Positions 20,368-29,383 of a stretch of DNA of 52,975 nucleotides are shown piece by piece (within the stretch, counting starts at the first letter, position 1; the number at the start of each line of letters is the position of its first letter). Position numbers and translations under genes: made by a program. Origin of the DNA: SAR86 cluster bacterium (GTDB lineage: Bacteria; Pseudomonadota; Gammaproteobacteria; Pseudomonadales; Pseudohongiellaceae); assembly GCA_002401885.1 (NCBI GenBank), contig NVUL01000003.1, positions 32,447-85,421 of the forward strand. The letters are read 5' to 3'. The notes under the pieces were generated by a model that searched no databases, was not told the DNA's origin, and saw only the letters and a list, made by a program, of their open reading frames with translations.

Positions 20368-22419
20368 ATGTTGCAGAAATTGGTACTGGCGAGTTTAGTT
20401 GCATCAAAGCTTCTGGCAAGCAATGTAGCCTTTGCGGATTCAGCCCAATTGGTCGCCGATGGCGTGCTGGTTGAGAAAAACCCAGTTGTTGTGACAGCGG
20501 CACCTGAAGATGGAGAGGTAGTGGAAGAGACCACGCCCGCGCTCATAGGCTCCGCGGTGAACGCGTCCTACGTTAGTTCTGACGGTTGGGCGGTGACCGG
20601 CAAAGATTTTATAGATGCCGCCGTCGCTGTTTTCGATCTCAATACTACTACTAGCGTAAGCCAGGCAACCCTGACACTGCCGATCGAGGAAATCTTCGCG
20701 CAGAATGGCGTAGCACCACTCGAAATCTATATGTATTCAGACAATGGCGTAGTTGAATTTACCGACTATTCTGCTGGATTTACTGCAGCCATCGCAGAGA
20801 TTGACGCTGTAGGTCTTACTCAGATCAATATTGATGTGACAGGAGCGGTTAATTCGGCCTTGAATACTGGTCAATATGTTGCGTTTAGAGTAAAGAGTTC
20901 AGTGCTGCCGTCTACCGTTTCGGCGACATTGCCTGCTTGGACGGGAGTTAAATTTTTTACAAACTACTCGCTAACCTTTACTCCGGGAGCTGCTCCAGCA
21001 ATTGCTACAGATTTTGCCCGCTTCGATGGATATACGCTGGGCGTCCAAAATGTAGAAGTGGCCGGAATTGGCGAGATCGCTCTGCAAATGCAGATGGTGG
21101 ATGCGAACGGTCTAATCTTTCAACTGACTCAGGCGGAAATTACGGGTACGGACGTATCTGCGCCAACCAATTCCGGTGCTGGTTTACTGAATTGCAGCGA
21201 ATTCGCCCCCCCTGTGGTATCGAGCGTCGCGATTGGTGCATCGAGTTACTCCGTCAATTCTGGAATTTTAGATGTGCCGAGTGTCAATTTCAATGAAGAG
21301 CAGCTTTCCTTGAGATTAGAATTCATAGAAGGTTCTAACCCGATGCTCTTCGAAACCCTTAGCATCGGTGCCGTTCAGTCGGGGCCTTCGGAGGCAATCA
21401 TTTCAGCGTTGGGGGGAGGTTTAATCACTGAGTCCAGTCAGGACTTTGTACCTCTCTGCCATGGTTGGGTGTTGATTGGTGATTCTGTGCGTAACCGAGT
21501 GGTTGAGCGAAATCTCATATCTGGTGAAACAGGCAAAACCTATAGTTTTGGTCAGATACCCGATCAATTCACGGTTGATGTAGACAATGGAACGATCTTC
21601 ATGACCGTGCATCCAGAGACGCAGAGACTCTATAAGCTTGATTTAAATACGGGTAGCATTACTTCCAACAATGTCGTTCAGAATATTGCTGGATTTACCT
21701 ACAGATGGACGCTGCGTGATCTGGCTCTCGGTGAAGACGGCAATGTTTTCGCTCTTATGTTTGATAATATCCTAACGGACCCAGGCGAGGCTGTGCCTTT
21801 CTCGTCTACTGGCCTGTGGATGGGGCTAATGTCAGAAAATGCGAGTTTCTTAACAGAGAGTATCCCTCTAGAAGAGCCCGTAAGAATCGAATACGACAAT
21901 GTTCTTGATCACGTATTTTTGGCTACCGCTTCAAACCTTGCTACTTTCGATTTTGATACAGCGACAAATGTGCTGACTTTCGTTTCTGGCACAGATATCG
22001 CGGTAGGTAGTTCCTGCACAGATTTTACTACTTCGCCTGACGGTACGAGGCTCGCTTACACTTGCCCTAATGGCAATCGTAGCGCGAAGAATTTCAGTAT
22101 CGTCGACATGGCGCCCGATGATTATTTCGATTCCGATGGCGAATGGTTCTTAGGTAGTTCGCCGCTTAGTGCTACCTTCAACAAGGCGGGAACGATTCTA
22201 ATTGCTACGGATAACGACAAGCTCTACTTCTATGATGTGATTACGCATCTAATCTTAGAAGATTTTGAGCTCGGATTGCTGGAAGGTGAGACGATTAAGA
22301 AGATTCGAATCTCACTGGATGGTAATTTTCTTCTCATCTTTCTTGCTAATGAAGTGCATGCTGAGAGCAGCAAGTTCTATTGGATGCCGATGCCTGCTAT
22401 AACAGGAACGCCGCTCTAA
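20368..22419 (+). CDS. Secreted protein of unknown function with probable beta-propeller
   Basis: No family is recognised with certainty. An N-terminal signal peptide (residues 1-25, LVLASLVASKLLASNVAFA with cleavage before DSA) suggests export. Residues about 45-225 look like an all-beta, DNRLRE/CBM96-like module (repeated beta strands, INIDVTGAVNSAL). Residues about 240-375 form a second Gly/Ser-rich beta region. Residues about 390-680 show WD/YncE-like repeats (GDSVRNRVVERNLISGE, KLDLNTGSI, TSPDGTRLAYTC, SLDGNFLLIF), likely a beta-propeller. I chose ATG at 20368 because only this start gives a clean signal peptide. A CRP/Vfr-like site is upstream. The protein is acidic with few Cys; substrate and partner are unknown. 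Confidence 0.7.
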   Translation: MLQKLVLASLVASKLLASNVAFADSAQLVADGVLVEKNPVVVTAAPEDGEVVEETTPALIGSAVNASYVSSDGWAVTGKDFIDAAVAVFDLNTTTSVSQATLTLPIEEIFAQNGVAPLEIYMYSDNGVVEFTDYSAGFTAAIAEIDAVGLTQINIDVTGAVNSALNTGQYVAFRVKSSVLPSTVSATLPAWTGVKFFTNYSLTFTPGAAPAIATDFARFDGYTLGVQNVEVAGIGEIALQMQMVDANGLIFQLTQAEITGTDVSAPTNSGAGLLNCSEFAPPVVSSVAIGASSYSVNSGILDVPSVNFNEEQLSLRLEFIEGSNPMLFETLSIGAVQSGPSEAIISALGGGLITESSQDFVPLCHGWVLIGDSVRNRVVERNLISGETGKTYSFGQIPDQFTVDVDNGTIFMTVHPETQRLYKLDLNTGSITSNNVVQNIAGFTYRWTLRDLALGEDGNVFALMFDNILTDPGEAVPFSSTGLWMGLMSENASFLTESIPLEEPVRIEYDNVLDHVFLATASNLATFDFDTATNVLTFVSGTDIAVGSSCTDFTTSPDGTRLAYTCPNGNRSAKNFSIVDMAPDDYFDSDGEWFLGSSPLSATFNKAGTILIATDNDKLYFYDVITHLILEDFELGLLEGETIKKIRISLDGNFLLIFLANEVHAESSKFYWMPMPAITGTPL

Positions 22420-22423
22420 TCAG

Positions 22424-22461
22424 CAGTAGTCCCTTGCTCGTGGGCAAGGGTCCGGCTACTG
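22424..22461. terminator. Hairpin between convergent genes
   Basis: CCCTTGC (22431-22437) pairs with GCAAGGG (22444-22450) over a six-base loop, and CAGTAG (22424-22429) pairs with CTACTG (22456-22461) outside it. It lies between the converging 683-aa protein gene and yacG. There is no T-run, so termination strength is uncertain. Confidence 0.45.
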
Positions 22462-22647
22462 GTCGTATTCATCCTCAATGGCTGGGTAAACGGATTCTCC
22501 GGGAATGCTATTGCGTTCACTCGCCCATCCTCCGAAGTCGATTAGCTTGCAGCGTTTGCTACAAAAAGGTCGAAAATTATTCTCATCCGTCCACTCAACA
22601 GACTTTTTACAATTTGGACAGTCGACGCTGGTAGTCTTTGTGCTCAT
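22456..22647 (-). CDS. yacG: DNA gyrase inhibitor / zinc-binding protein YacG
   Basis: Small (63 aa) zinc protein that inhibits gyrase in E. coli. The four ligand cysteines are at 10, 13, 29 and 33 (CPNC, then CSKRC), with the typical PFCSKRCKLIDFGGWASE. It is the last gene of the pilB-pilC-pilD-coaE-yacG series, five bases after coaE, the same order as in Pseudomonas. Confidence 0.93.
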   Translation of the reverse strand: MSTKTTSVDCPNCKKSVEWTDENNFRPFCSKRCKLIDFGGWASERNSIPGESVYPAIEDEYDQ

Positions 22648-22652
22648 TATTG

Positions 22653-23261
22653 TTAGGTAACCATTCTCATATATTTACTGTGAAGTGTCTCAATGTTTTC
22701 TCTGAGTTGCTCTAGGCTTTCTTCGTTAGTCACTAAATCATCCGCATGCTGAATTCTCTCGAGCCGATCAATCTGAGAGGCGATGATAGACCTAATTACC
22801 TCTTCATCGCTACCGTCTCTTCTTACTGAACGATCTATTTGTGTCTCCTCACTAGCATCGATGACGAGCACTCTCTGTACCAGCTTGTATTGCTCGGTTT
22901 CTAACAGTAGTGGAGATTCCAAAATTGTATAAGGGGATTTAGCTGCATTCAAGCGATGCTGCAGTAACTCGGCTATTAGCGGGTGCAATAAATTTTCTAG
23001 CCAGGATCTGTGTTCGGGATTCGAGAACACAATTTTACGTAGCGCGGCCCTATTAAGATTCCCTTCGTCGGTTAGTATACCGCTGCCGAAGTGAGCAGCA
23101 ATGTCGCTGAGCGCTGGCTGGCCTAGCTCGACGACTTCTCTCGCAAGCGCATCGGCGTCGATGACTTCAACCCCCAATGCCCGGAATATCTCGGCAGCAG
23201 CAGACTTGCCGCTACCGATTCCGCCCGTAAGACCGACTACATACTTTTTTGCGCTGTTCAT
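22653..23261 (-). CDS. coaE: Dephospho-CoA kinase CoaE
   Basis: Cytoplasmic kinase for the last step of coenzyme A synthesis. The P-loop GLTGGIGSGKS is at residues 10-20, followed by DADALAREVV, a CoaE hallmark. Length 202 aa is normal. It lies 39 bases after pilD and is followed by yacG in the same direction. Confidence 0.96.
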   Translation of the reverse strand: MNSAKKYVVGLTGGIGSGKSAAAEIFRALGVEVIDADALAREVVELGQPALSDIAAHFGSGILTDEGNLNRAALRKIVFSNPEHRSWLENLLHPLIAELLQHRLNAAKSPYTILESPLLLETEQYKLVQRVLVIDASEETQIDRSVRRDGSDEEVIRSIIASQIDRLERIQHADDLVTNEESLEQLRENIETLHSKYMRMVT

Positions 23262-23300
23262 TCTGACAGGGCCCGAATAATAAATGGCTAGAAATTGTTC

Positions 23301-24200
23301 TTAGTTGATGAAGTTGTCGAAATAGAATGCGCTCAGTTGAGGCCCCCATATCAACATGATAAATCCAGCGCCAGCAAGAAACGGGCCGAAGGGCATTGGC
23401 ACGGATTTGTCTCTGCCCAGAAGTAGTATCATTCCGATACCGAACACAGCGCCTACTAGCGAAGAAAGAATAATTATAGGTAGTAGACTCTGCCAACCCA
23501 TCCAGGCTCCTAGGGCGGACAATAACTTGAAATCCCCGTAACCCATACCCTCTTTCCCAGTAGCGAGTTTAAACGCCCAGTAAAAGATCCAGAGTACGAG
23601 ATATCCCGCAATCGCCCCTATCACGGCGTCCCTCAGCGTAACACCGAACCCGAGATCGATTGTGTTGACGAGTAAGCCGAGCCAAACAAGCGGCAGCGTG
23701 ATGTTGTCGGGCAGTAGTTGGTGATCGAAGTCGATCAGTGTCAGAGCTATTAAAGCCCAAGTTAGGAACAGCAGCGCCATCGTTAGCCAAGTGGCACCGA
23801 AGTGAAATGCGACTAAGCCCGAAAGAGCGCCACTGACAAACTCGACGCTCGGATAGCGGATCGAAATCTTTGCTTTGCAGTTAGAACACTTACCGCCGAG
23901 AAATAAGTAGCTCAGAACAGGGACGTTTTCCCATGGCTTTATTTTGTGGTTGCAGAGTGGGCAATGTGAATCAGGTTTCTGCAGATTGAATACTTTAAAC
24001 TTAGCAGAGGATTCGTTGCTGTCAGGAGTGGCATTTTCTATTTCGAGGTAGTCACAACATTGCTCGCGCCAATCGCGCTGCAACATTATAGGTAGTCGGT
24101 AGACGACTACATTGAGGAAGCTTCCTACTAATAACCCCAATATGATGCAGACAGTTAGTAGGAATGCAGGGCTAGCAGAGAGGAGGTCTATTATTTCCAT
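23301..24200 (-). CDS. pilD: Prepilin peptidase / N-methyltransferase PilD
   Basis: Polytopic inner-membrane aspartic protease that cleaves the type III leader of prepilins and methylates the new N-terminal Phe. The cytoplasmic methyltransferase domain has a four-Cys zinc motif: CPLC (about residue 80) and CSNC. The protease aspartates are in LTLIDFDHQLLPD and GYGDFKLLSALGAWMG. Length 299 aa is normal. Its substrates are probably the two pilins at 28106 and 28758 plus minor pilins elsewhere. Confidence 0.97.
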   Translation of the reverse strand: MEIIDLLSASPAFLLTVCIILGLLVGSFLNVVVYRLPIMLQRDWREQCCDYLEIENATPDSNESSAKFKVFNLQKPDSHCPLCNHKIKPWENVPVLSYLFLGGKCSNCKAKISIRYPSVEFVSGALSGLVAFHFGATWLTMALLFLTWALIALTLIDFDHQLLPDNITLPLVWLGLLVNTIDLGFGVTLRDAVIGAIAGYLVLWIFYWAFKLATGKEGMGYGDFKLLSALGAWMGWQSLLPIIILSSLVGAVFGIGMILLLGRDKSVPMPFGPFLAGAGFIMLIWGPQLSAFYFDNFIN

Positions 24201-24215
24201 GCAAAAGTGTAGAGG

Positions 24216-25433
24216 CTACATCACCGCGCCGAGCTGAAAGATTGGCAGATACATGGCAATCATCAAGCCACCGATCAATATGCCCAATACTGCCATGATC
24301 ATCGGTTCCATCAAGGCGGTGAGCCCGTCTACTGCATTATCTACCTCGGCTTCGTAGTAGACAGCGCATTTATCTAGCATGCCATCCAAGGCGCCTGATT
24401 CTTCTCCAATACCCACCATCTGAGTAATCATAGCCGGAAATAGGGTGGTGTTTTTAATCGCGAAATTGAGCTGCTGCCCAGTTGTCACATCGTCTCTAAT
24501 TTTTCTGGTTGCCGTAGAGTAAACGATATTACCAGTGGCCCCTGCTACTGACTCTAAGGCGTCTACGAGAGGCACACCAGCGGAAAAGGTGGTTGATAAT
24601 GTTCGCGTAAAGCGGGCATAGCAGGAAGAATTCAATATAGGGCCAACTATAGGCAACTTCAGTGAAATTCGGTCTACCATTTGAGCGACAGCCACAGATC
24701 TTATTTTAGCCTCTTTAAAAACGTAACCGGAGACACCGAGCCCTATCAATACTTTCCACCAGTGCGCGATTGCCAAATCGGAAAGGCCTAACACGAATAA
24801 TGTAAATGCAGGCAGATCGGCACCAAAGCTAGAGAAGGTGGTCGCGAACTGGGGCACTACCTTAACGAGTAGAATGCCCGTTACGACGAGTGCAATGCAG
24901 ACTACCGCGATCGGATAGTTCATCGCCTTTTTAATCTTTGACTTCAGTGCCTCAGATTTTTCTTTATACGTGGCTAAGCGATCGAGCATGGTTTCTAACG
25001 CACCCGATTGCTCACCGGCATCTACTAAGTTGCAGAACAGGTCATCGAAATAGCGGGGATGTTTGCGGATACAGTCGGCAAAGGTATTGCCCGCGGCCAC
25101 ATCGTCACGAATTTTGCCAACTAGCACACGCATAGAGGGGTTTTCTAGGCTCTCGCCGACGATCTCAAATGACTGAACAAGAGGGATGCCCGATTTCATC
25201 ATCGTTGCTAACTGGCGCGTGAACACGGCAATATCCATAGGCTTGATCTTTTGCTTCCTTGGCCCGAATAGATCCTTTGCCTTGCGCTTAACCTTGGTCG
25301 GTGAAACTCCCTGCTTGCGCAGTTGCGCCTTTACCAGTGCCTGACTACTTCCCTGAATTTCGCCTTTGGTCTTGTTGCCGTTTTTGTCGGTACCTTGCCA
25401 AACGTAGGTGGTTTGTATTGCTTCAGTAGCCAT
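24216..25433 (-). CDS. pilC: Type IV pilus inner-membrane platform protein PilC
   Basis: Inner-membrane assembly platform that works with PilB during pilus extension. Two T2SF domains are visible (opening FTRQLATMMKSGIPLVQS and FTRTLSTTFSAGVPLVDA), with three hydrophobic segments. I chose ATG at 25433 with GAGG six bases upstream; a TTG at 25448 would add five residues. Length is 405 aa. It lies 70 bases after pilB and 15 before pilD. Confidence 0.96.
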   Translation of the reverse strand: MATEAIQTTYVWQGTDKNGNKTKGEIQGSSQALVKAQLRKQGVSPTKVKRKAKDLFGPRKQKIKPMDIAVFTRQLATMMKSGIPLVQSFEIVGESLENPSMRVLVGKIRDDVAAGNTFADCIRKHPRYFDDLFCNLVDAGEQSGALETMLDRLATYKEKSEALKSKIKKAMNYPIAVVCIALVVTGILLVKVVPQFATTFSSFGADLPAFTLFVLGLSDLAIAHWWKVLIGLGVSGYVFKEAKIRSVAVAQMVDRISLKLPIVGPILNSSCYARFTRTLSTTFSAGVPLVDALESVAGATGNIVYSTATRKIRDDVTTGQQLNFAIKNTTLFPAMITQMVGIGEESGALDGMLDKCAVYYEAEVDNAVDGLTALMEPMIMAVLGILIGGLMIAMYLPIFQLGAVM

Positions 25434-25503
25434 GGGGGGCCTCGCCAAGTTATCTAGTCGTTAGATTGCGCTGACTATAGCACGACAGCGTAGAATTTTG
25501 TAT

Positions 25504-27201
25504 TTAAGTCAGTCTGTTAGCCTCTTCGAGACTGGTCAGTCCCTGCGCAACTTTGAGTAGCGCGGCTTGCCGAAGATCCAGTAATCCGTGCTTTCTCATG
25601 TGCTTCCGGAAGCGCTGTGTTGTCCCTCCCTCCATGATAATTCGAGAGAGGCTCTTGGATACAGGAACTACTTCATAAAAGCCGATTCTCCCGCGAAATC
25701 CATTCCCACAGTCGCCACAGCCCTTCGCGCGGAATAGCAGGGGGCTTGGGTGTAATTCAGCGGTCAACCCCTGCTCTGTTAGTACTTTTTCGGGTATTTC
25801 GACAGGTTCCTTACAGCGTTCACAGAGCCTACGTGCCAGCCTCTGCGCTACAATGAGGCTAATAGTGCTCGCAAGGTTGTAGCGGGGAATGCCGATATTA
25901 CGTAGCCTGTCGAGGCTCGCTGCGGCGCTTAGCGTGTGGAGGGTGGTAAGTACCAGATGGCCGGTTTGCGCTGCACGCAATACGATCTCTGCCGTTTCCA
26001 GGTCCCTGATCTCTCCCAGCATGATAATGTCCGGATCTTGGCGGAGAATAGCGCGCAGTGCGCTGGAGAATGAGATTCCAGTCTTCGCGTTTACGGCGAG
26101 TTGGTTTATTCCTTCGATGGTAATTTCGACGGGATCTTCTACCGTCGAAATATTCTTCGTGTTTGAATTTAAGCTGTTTAAGCCACTATAGAGAGTTAGA
26201 CTCTTTCCACTACCCGTGGGGCCAGTAACCAGAATCAGGCCTTGCTGTTTCTGCAGAGCCTGCAGGTACGCCTCTTTCTGTCCGGGTTCCATGCCTAGAG
26301 TATCCATATTGAGATCGGTGTTCAGAGGATCGAGAATTCGCATTACAATTTTTTCTCCCCACAGTGTGGGTAGGCTATTAACGCGAACATCGATAGTCCT
26401 TTTCCCAGCGAGCCGGATACGGATTCGACCATCCTGAGGGGCTCGTTTCTCGGCAATATCGAGATGCGCCATGATCTTTATACGCGATGCAAGCCGGGCC
26501 GTAAGCTTGACTGGGGGTCTAGTCATTTCCCGCAATAGGCCATCTATGCGAAATCTAATTCGGTAGACACTCTCATAGGGTTCGAAGTGAATGTCCGAGG
26601 CACGCAGGGCGATGGCTTCTAACAGTAAGTTATTTATGAAACGTACCAGGGGCGTCTCATCGAAAGTGCTTAGCTCTTCTTCAGCTTCGCTCATGATAGC
26701 GGAGTTGATCGCGATCTCATCCTCGAGCTTGCTATCGATAGCTGTCTTGCTTGAATAGCTGCGGCTGATCAATTGCAGGTATTGGTTAATGGCTGAATCA
26801 AGTTTGATATCTTCTGCAATTACCATTTCTATTTTTAGCCCGGTGTGAAAAGCGATTTCGTCTATAGCGCTTAAATCGCCTGGATAGGAAATGGCTAAGA
26901 ATAGAGACTTGCCGTTAGTAGAAAGAGGGAGAATTCGATGTTTTTTTACTAGATCGGCTTCGACAACATTCACCGGACAAGAGTCGAGGTCGAAGCTCTC
27001 GATCTCGATGAGAGGCAATTGAAACTCATCTGAAGTGGTGACCGCTAGTGCAAATTGATCTACAAGCTTATTGCGAACGAGGTAGTGGGCTAGGGATGTG
27101 TCTTGATGTGTGGCATCTAAAATCGCTTGTTGGACCTTCGCTTCATCGGCTAGTTTTTCTGCAACTAATCGCCGCGCCAAGCCGACTATTTTGACAGCCA
27201 T
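25504..27201 (-). CDS. pilB: Type IV pilus extension ATPase PilB
   Basis: Hexameric cytoplasmic ATPase powering pilus extension. An N-terminal T2SSE_N-like domain (about 1-150) precedes the ATPase core. Walker A is VTGPTGSGKSLTLYS (about residue 328) and Walker B lies in DPDIIMLGEIRDLETAEI. The tetracysteine zinc motif, CERCKEP followed by CGDCGNG, is present. Length 565 aa is normal. The gene is divergent from the TfpX-like gene; the 108-base gap probably carries both promoters. Confidence 0.97.
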   Translation of the reverse strand: MAVKIVGLARRLVAEKLADEAKVQQAILDATHQDTSLAHYLVRNKLVDQFALAVTTSDEFQLPLIEIESFDLDSCPVNVVEADLVKKHRILPLSTNGKSLFLAISYPGDLSAIDEIAFHTGLKIEMVIAEDIKLDSAINQYLQLISRSYSSKTAIDSKLEDEIAINSAIMSEAEEELSTFDETPLVRFINNLLLEAIALRASDIHFEPYESVYRIRFRIDGLLREMTRPPVKLTARLASRIKIMAHLDIAEKRAPQDGRIRIRLAGKRTIDVRVNSLPTLWGEKIVMRILDPLNTDLNMDTLGMEPGQKEAYLQALQKQQGLILVTGPTGSGKSLTLYSGLNSLNSNTKNISTVEDPVEITIEGINQLAVNAKTGISFSSALRAILRQDPDIIMLGEIRDLETAEIVLRAAQTGHLVLTTLHTLSAAASLDRLRNIGIPRYNLASTISLIVAQRLARRLCERCKEPVEIPEKVLTEQGLTAELHPSPLLFRAKGCGDCGNGFRGRIGFYEVVPVSKSLSRIIMEGGTTQRFRKHMRKHGLLDLRQAALLKVAQGLTSLEEANRLT

Positions 27202-27309
27202 TGAAGAGTTCTCTGTTAGAATTCGGAGTGTGTTGGTTTCTTATATTGTAGGACAAGTTTCGGCTTTACCTTCAATTGCATAAAGATTTCGAATTTGGAG
27301 TGACTAGTC

Positions 27310-28038
27310 ATGAGCCGATGGAGGGCGGGTGCCATACATTTTCTGATCAGCCTAGCGATATTTCTAGGACTGTTAGCAGTAATACTACTTCTGTGGTACC
27401 CAGGAATTCTGTTTAATATCGATAGGGGTTGGACGGGGTTGCAATTGGTTATAGGAGTAGACCTTATAGCGGGGCCTCTGTTGACTTTAGTCGTCTTTAA
27501 GTCGGGAAAGAAGGGGCTAAACTTCGATCTTAGTTGTATCGCATTTTTCCAGGCAGCGTGCATGGCCGCTGGGATGTGGGTTATTTACAACGAGCGCCCT
27601 ATAGCGATAGTGTTGGCCTATGATACGTTCTACAGCGTCGACAGAGAGGGGTTCCTGCAGTATGAGCGCGACCCACAAGTCCTGGAAGATTTTCCTGGGC
27701 CCTATCCTAAGCTAATTTATATCCAGCTACCTGAGTCTGAAATTGCCGCCCAGATAGCCTCAATGCGAGCTCAATTTATTGGTGACCCGCTGTATATTCA
27801 AACTGAAAATTATCGAGCGATGCCAGATTCGGTCGAGGGGCTAAGAAGTGTATTTAGAGCAGAGCAAACTACCAGACGTGGTGCATCAGAAAATGTGCTG
27901 AATCAGCTTGATGAATCCTGCCTATTCAGTAAATTTATCTCTCCTGTGGTTAGCGGTTTTGTCTGTTTCAACACCGATAGTCGAACGTTAAGCAAGTTCT
28001 ATGAGAGCGCAAGTGCGGCTGCTATCGTCGAGGAGTAG
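27310..28038 (+). CDS. TfpX/TfpZ family type IV pilin accessory protein
   Basis: Inner-membrane protein of the TfpX/TfpZ type, which in Pseudomonas and Acinetobacter is encoded next to particular pilin alleles and affects pilin assembly. Length is 242 aa. Hydrophobic segments lie at about 8-30, 44-64 and 76-94. Typical sequence is WYPGILFNIDRGWTGLQL and GVDLIAGPLLTLVVF; the rest is a periplasmic domain with FYSVDREGFLQ-like motifs. GGAG lies about ten bases before the ATG. It is divergent from pilB and convergent with the first pilin. The molecular mechanism of the family is not well known. Confidence 0.85.
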   Translation: MSRWRAGAIHFLISLAIFLGLLAVILLLWYPGILFNIDRGWTGLQLVIGVDLIAGPLLTLVVFKSGKKGLNFDLSCIAFFQAACMAAGMWVIYNERPIAIVLAYDTFYSVDREGFLQYERDPQVLEDFPGPYPKLIYIQLPESEIAAQIASMRAQFIGDPLYIQTENYRAMPDSVEGLRSVFRAEQTTRRGASENVLNQLDESCLFSKFISPVVSGFVCFNTDSRTLSKFYESASAAAIVEE

Positions 28039-28105
28039 AGGTCGTTTAGGCAAGACAAGATGTGGTTGCAGCCGAGTTACATATGAAGGCGAATACAGTC
28101 AGCTC

Positions 28106-28522
28106 TTAACAATACCCACCGATAGCACAACTGCCACCTGACACCCATTCAACTGGTGGTACTACGCCTTGCGCAGCTAAGGTATAGGTAGTTCCTGCTA
28201 AATCTGTGCCGTCTGCCATCCAAGTTACAGTGATGACGCCATCCACAACATCGATACCGTGCGTAGACGCAGCCTGTAGCTGAATAGGAGGGATACCGTT
28301 AGTGCCTGCATCGACATCTGCCAGCGCAGTGAATCTATCGGAGTGGGCTTGCACGAGGATAGTTCCACGGTAGAAGCCTATTGCTAGGATAGCTTCGGCA
28401 AACCGAGCACGGTTTCTATACAGGTCATAGGCTGGGAGTGCTACTGAGGCTAGAATCCCGATGATAGCTACAACTATCATGAGCTCGATAAGAGTGAAAC
28501 CTGTTTGTTTGCTCTGACTCAT
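28106..28522 (-). CDS. pilA: Type IVa major pilin-like protein, copy A
   Basis: Prepilin with a seven-residue leader (MSQSKQT) cut by PilD before Phe in [18 protein letters not shown], with the conserved Glu5. The mature part is about 131 aa. The only cysteines are in the C-terminal CAIGGYC, giving a very short disulfide loop. It is a close paralogue of the pilin at 28758, sharing the VPPVEW/TPPVQW, GGSC/GGTC and WxxDGTxLAG stretches. A sigma70-like promoter lies about 65-90 bases upstream. Which copy forms the main fibre cannot be told from sequence. Confidence 0.93.
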   Translation of the reverse strand: MSQSKQTGFTLIELMIVVAIIGILASVALPAYDLYRNRARFAEAILAIGFYRGTILVQAHSDRFTALADVDAGTNGIPPIQLQAASTHGIDVVDGVITVTWMADGTDLAGTTYTLAAQGVVPPVEWVSGGSCAIGGYC

Positions 28523-28586
28523 TGTAGCCGCCTTTTATATCCCACAAGTTTTGGGTAAGGAATAGCGAACGCAATAGTACGTGGAA

Positions 28587-28614
28587 GTTATATGAGATTA
28601 TTAAATGGAGTCAA
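28587..28614 (-). promoter_or_regulatory. Sigma70-like promoter for pilin copy A
   Basis: On the minus strand TTGACT (28614-28609) is separated by 16 bases from TATAAC (28592-28587), each five of six matches to consensus. The leader would be about 58 bases. This is unlike the sigma54 control known for pilA in Pseudomonas. Confidence 0.6.
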
Positions 28615-28676
28615 GGTGGGTGTTTTTGGTTTTATAACTTCGAAGTAATAGTAGAGAACTTCCAAGTATTTGAAAT

Positions 28677-28707
28677 GCTGGCACCACAATCGGTATTGGG
28701 TGCCAGC
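28677..28707 (-). terminator. Strong hairpin between the two pilin genes
   Basis: GCTGGCACC (28677-28685) pairs perfectly with GGTGCCAGC (28699-28707). CAAT (28687-28690) and ATTG (28695-28698) extend the stem past a single bulged A to a four-base loop. On the minus strand it lies about 50 bases after the stop of pilin copy B. The following run is ATTTC-like rather than a clean T-run. It probably ends or stabilises the copy B transcript. Confidence 0.6.
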
Positions 28708-28757
28708 AATTTCGAACTCAAGTGAGACTTGAGTCAACTGAGATCGAACCGCTTGTT

Positions 28758-29171
28758 CTAGCAGAAACCATTAGTGAGACAGGTACCGCCTTCAGCCCAC
28801 TGTACCGGAGGAGTGATACCCTGCGCAGTTAATGAGTAAGTAATGCCAGCAAGAGGTGTGCCATCAGACCGCCAAGTCATAGTTATCCCTCCGTCAGCAA
28901 CTGTAGAACCGTGTAGGAGTGAAGTTACAGAAACAGTAGCGGGGATGCCAAACACGGCTTGATCTAGGTCACCAATAGCCGTAGGACTGCGAGTTTGGAT
29001 ACCAAGCTCGATAGCAGTCTTGAGAGGAGTTACGGCAAGAACTAGTTCAGAGAACGCAGCTCGGTTTGAGTAGTTTTGGTAAGCAGGAAGTGCTACCGCC
29101 GCCAGAATACCGATAATCGCAACAACGATCATCAGTTCGATCAGTGTAAAACCATTTTGTACTTTCTTCAT
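28758..29171 (-). CDS. pilA: Type IVa major pilin-like protein, copy B
   Basis: Prepilin with a six-residue leader (MKKVQN) before [18 protein letters not shown], cut and methylated by PilD. The mature protein is about 131 aa, ending in CLTNGFC, again a C-x5-C pair at the extreme C-terminus. A ribosome site GGAG lies nine bases before the ATG. A sigma54-like motif is about 75 bases upstream. It is the upstream member of a tandem pair with copy A, and a strong hairpin separates the two. Confidence 0.94.
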   Translation of the reverse strand: MKKVQNGFTLIELMIVVAIIGILAAVALPAYQNYSNRAAFSELVLAVTPLKTAIELGIQTRSPTAIGDLDQAVFGIPATVSVTSLLHGSTVADGGITMTWRSDGTPLAGITYSLTAQGITPPVQWAEGGTCLTNGFC

Positions 29172-29246
29172 TTTCTATCTCCAGTGTAAATAACCAATTA
29201 AATTTGAAATCTGGTCCGCAGAGTAAGCAGCGGGTGGCTAAGTAGA

Positions 29247-29262
29247 TACATTTTCCATGCCA
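29247..29262 (-). promoter_or_regulatory. Weak sigma54-like promoter for pilin copy B
   Basis: The minus strand reads TGGCATGGAAAATGTA, close to TGGCAC-N5-TTGCA. The -24 GG is intact and correctly spaced, but the -12 GC is GT. PilR/sigma54 control of pilA is established in Pseudomonas; here it is inference from an imperfect match. Confidence 0.35.
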
Positions 29263-29368
29263 GAAACTCTATAAATTGTAATACATTGATATAAAAGAAT
29301 AAATTTCTAATTGTAGGAATTCTCCCGCTGGTTACAGTTTGTCACGAACTAACAATTGGGAGCTAAAC

Positions 29369-29383
29369 TGACAAAAATTGTCA
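29369..29383. repeat. Operator-like inverted repeat
   Basis: TGACAA (29369-29374) and TTGTCA (29378-29383) flank AAA. It is a compact symmetric site about 180 bases before the GT-C gene. The cognate regulator is not recognised. Confidence 0.4.
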
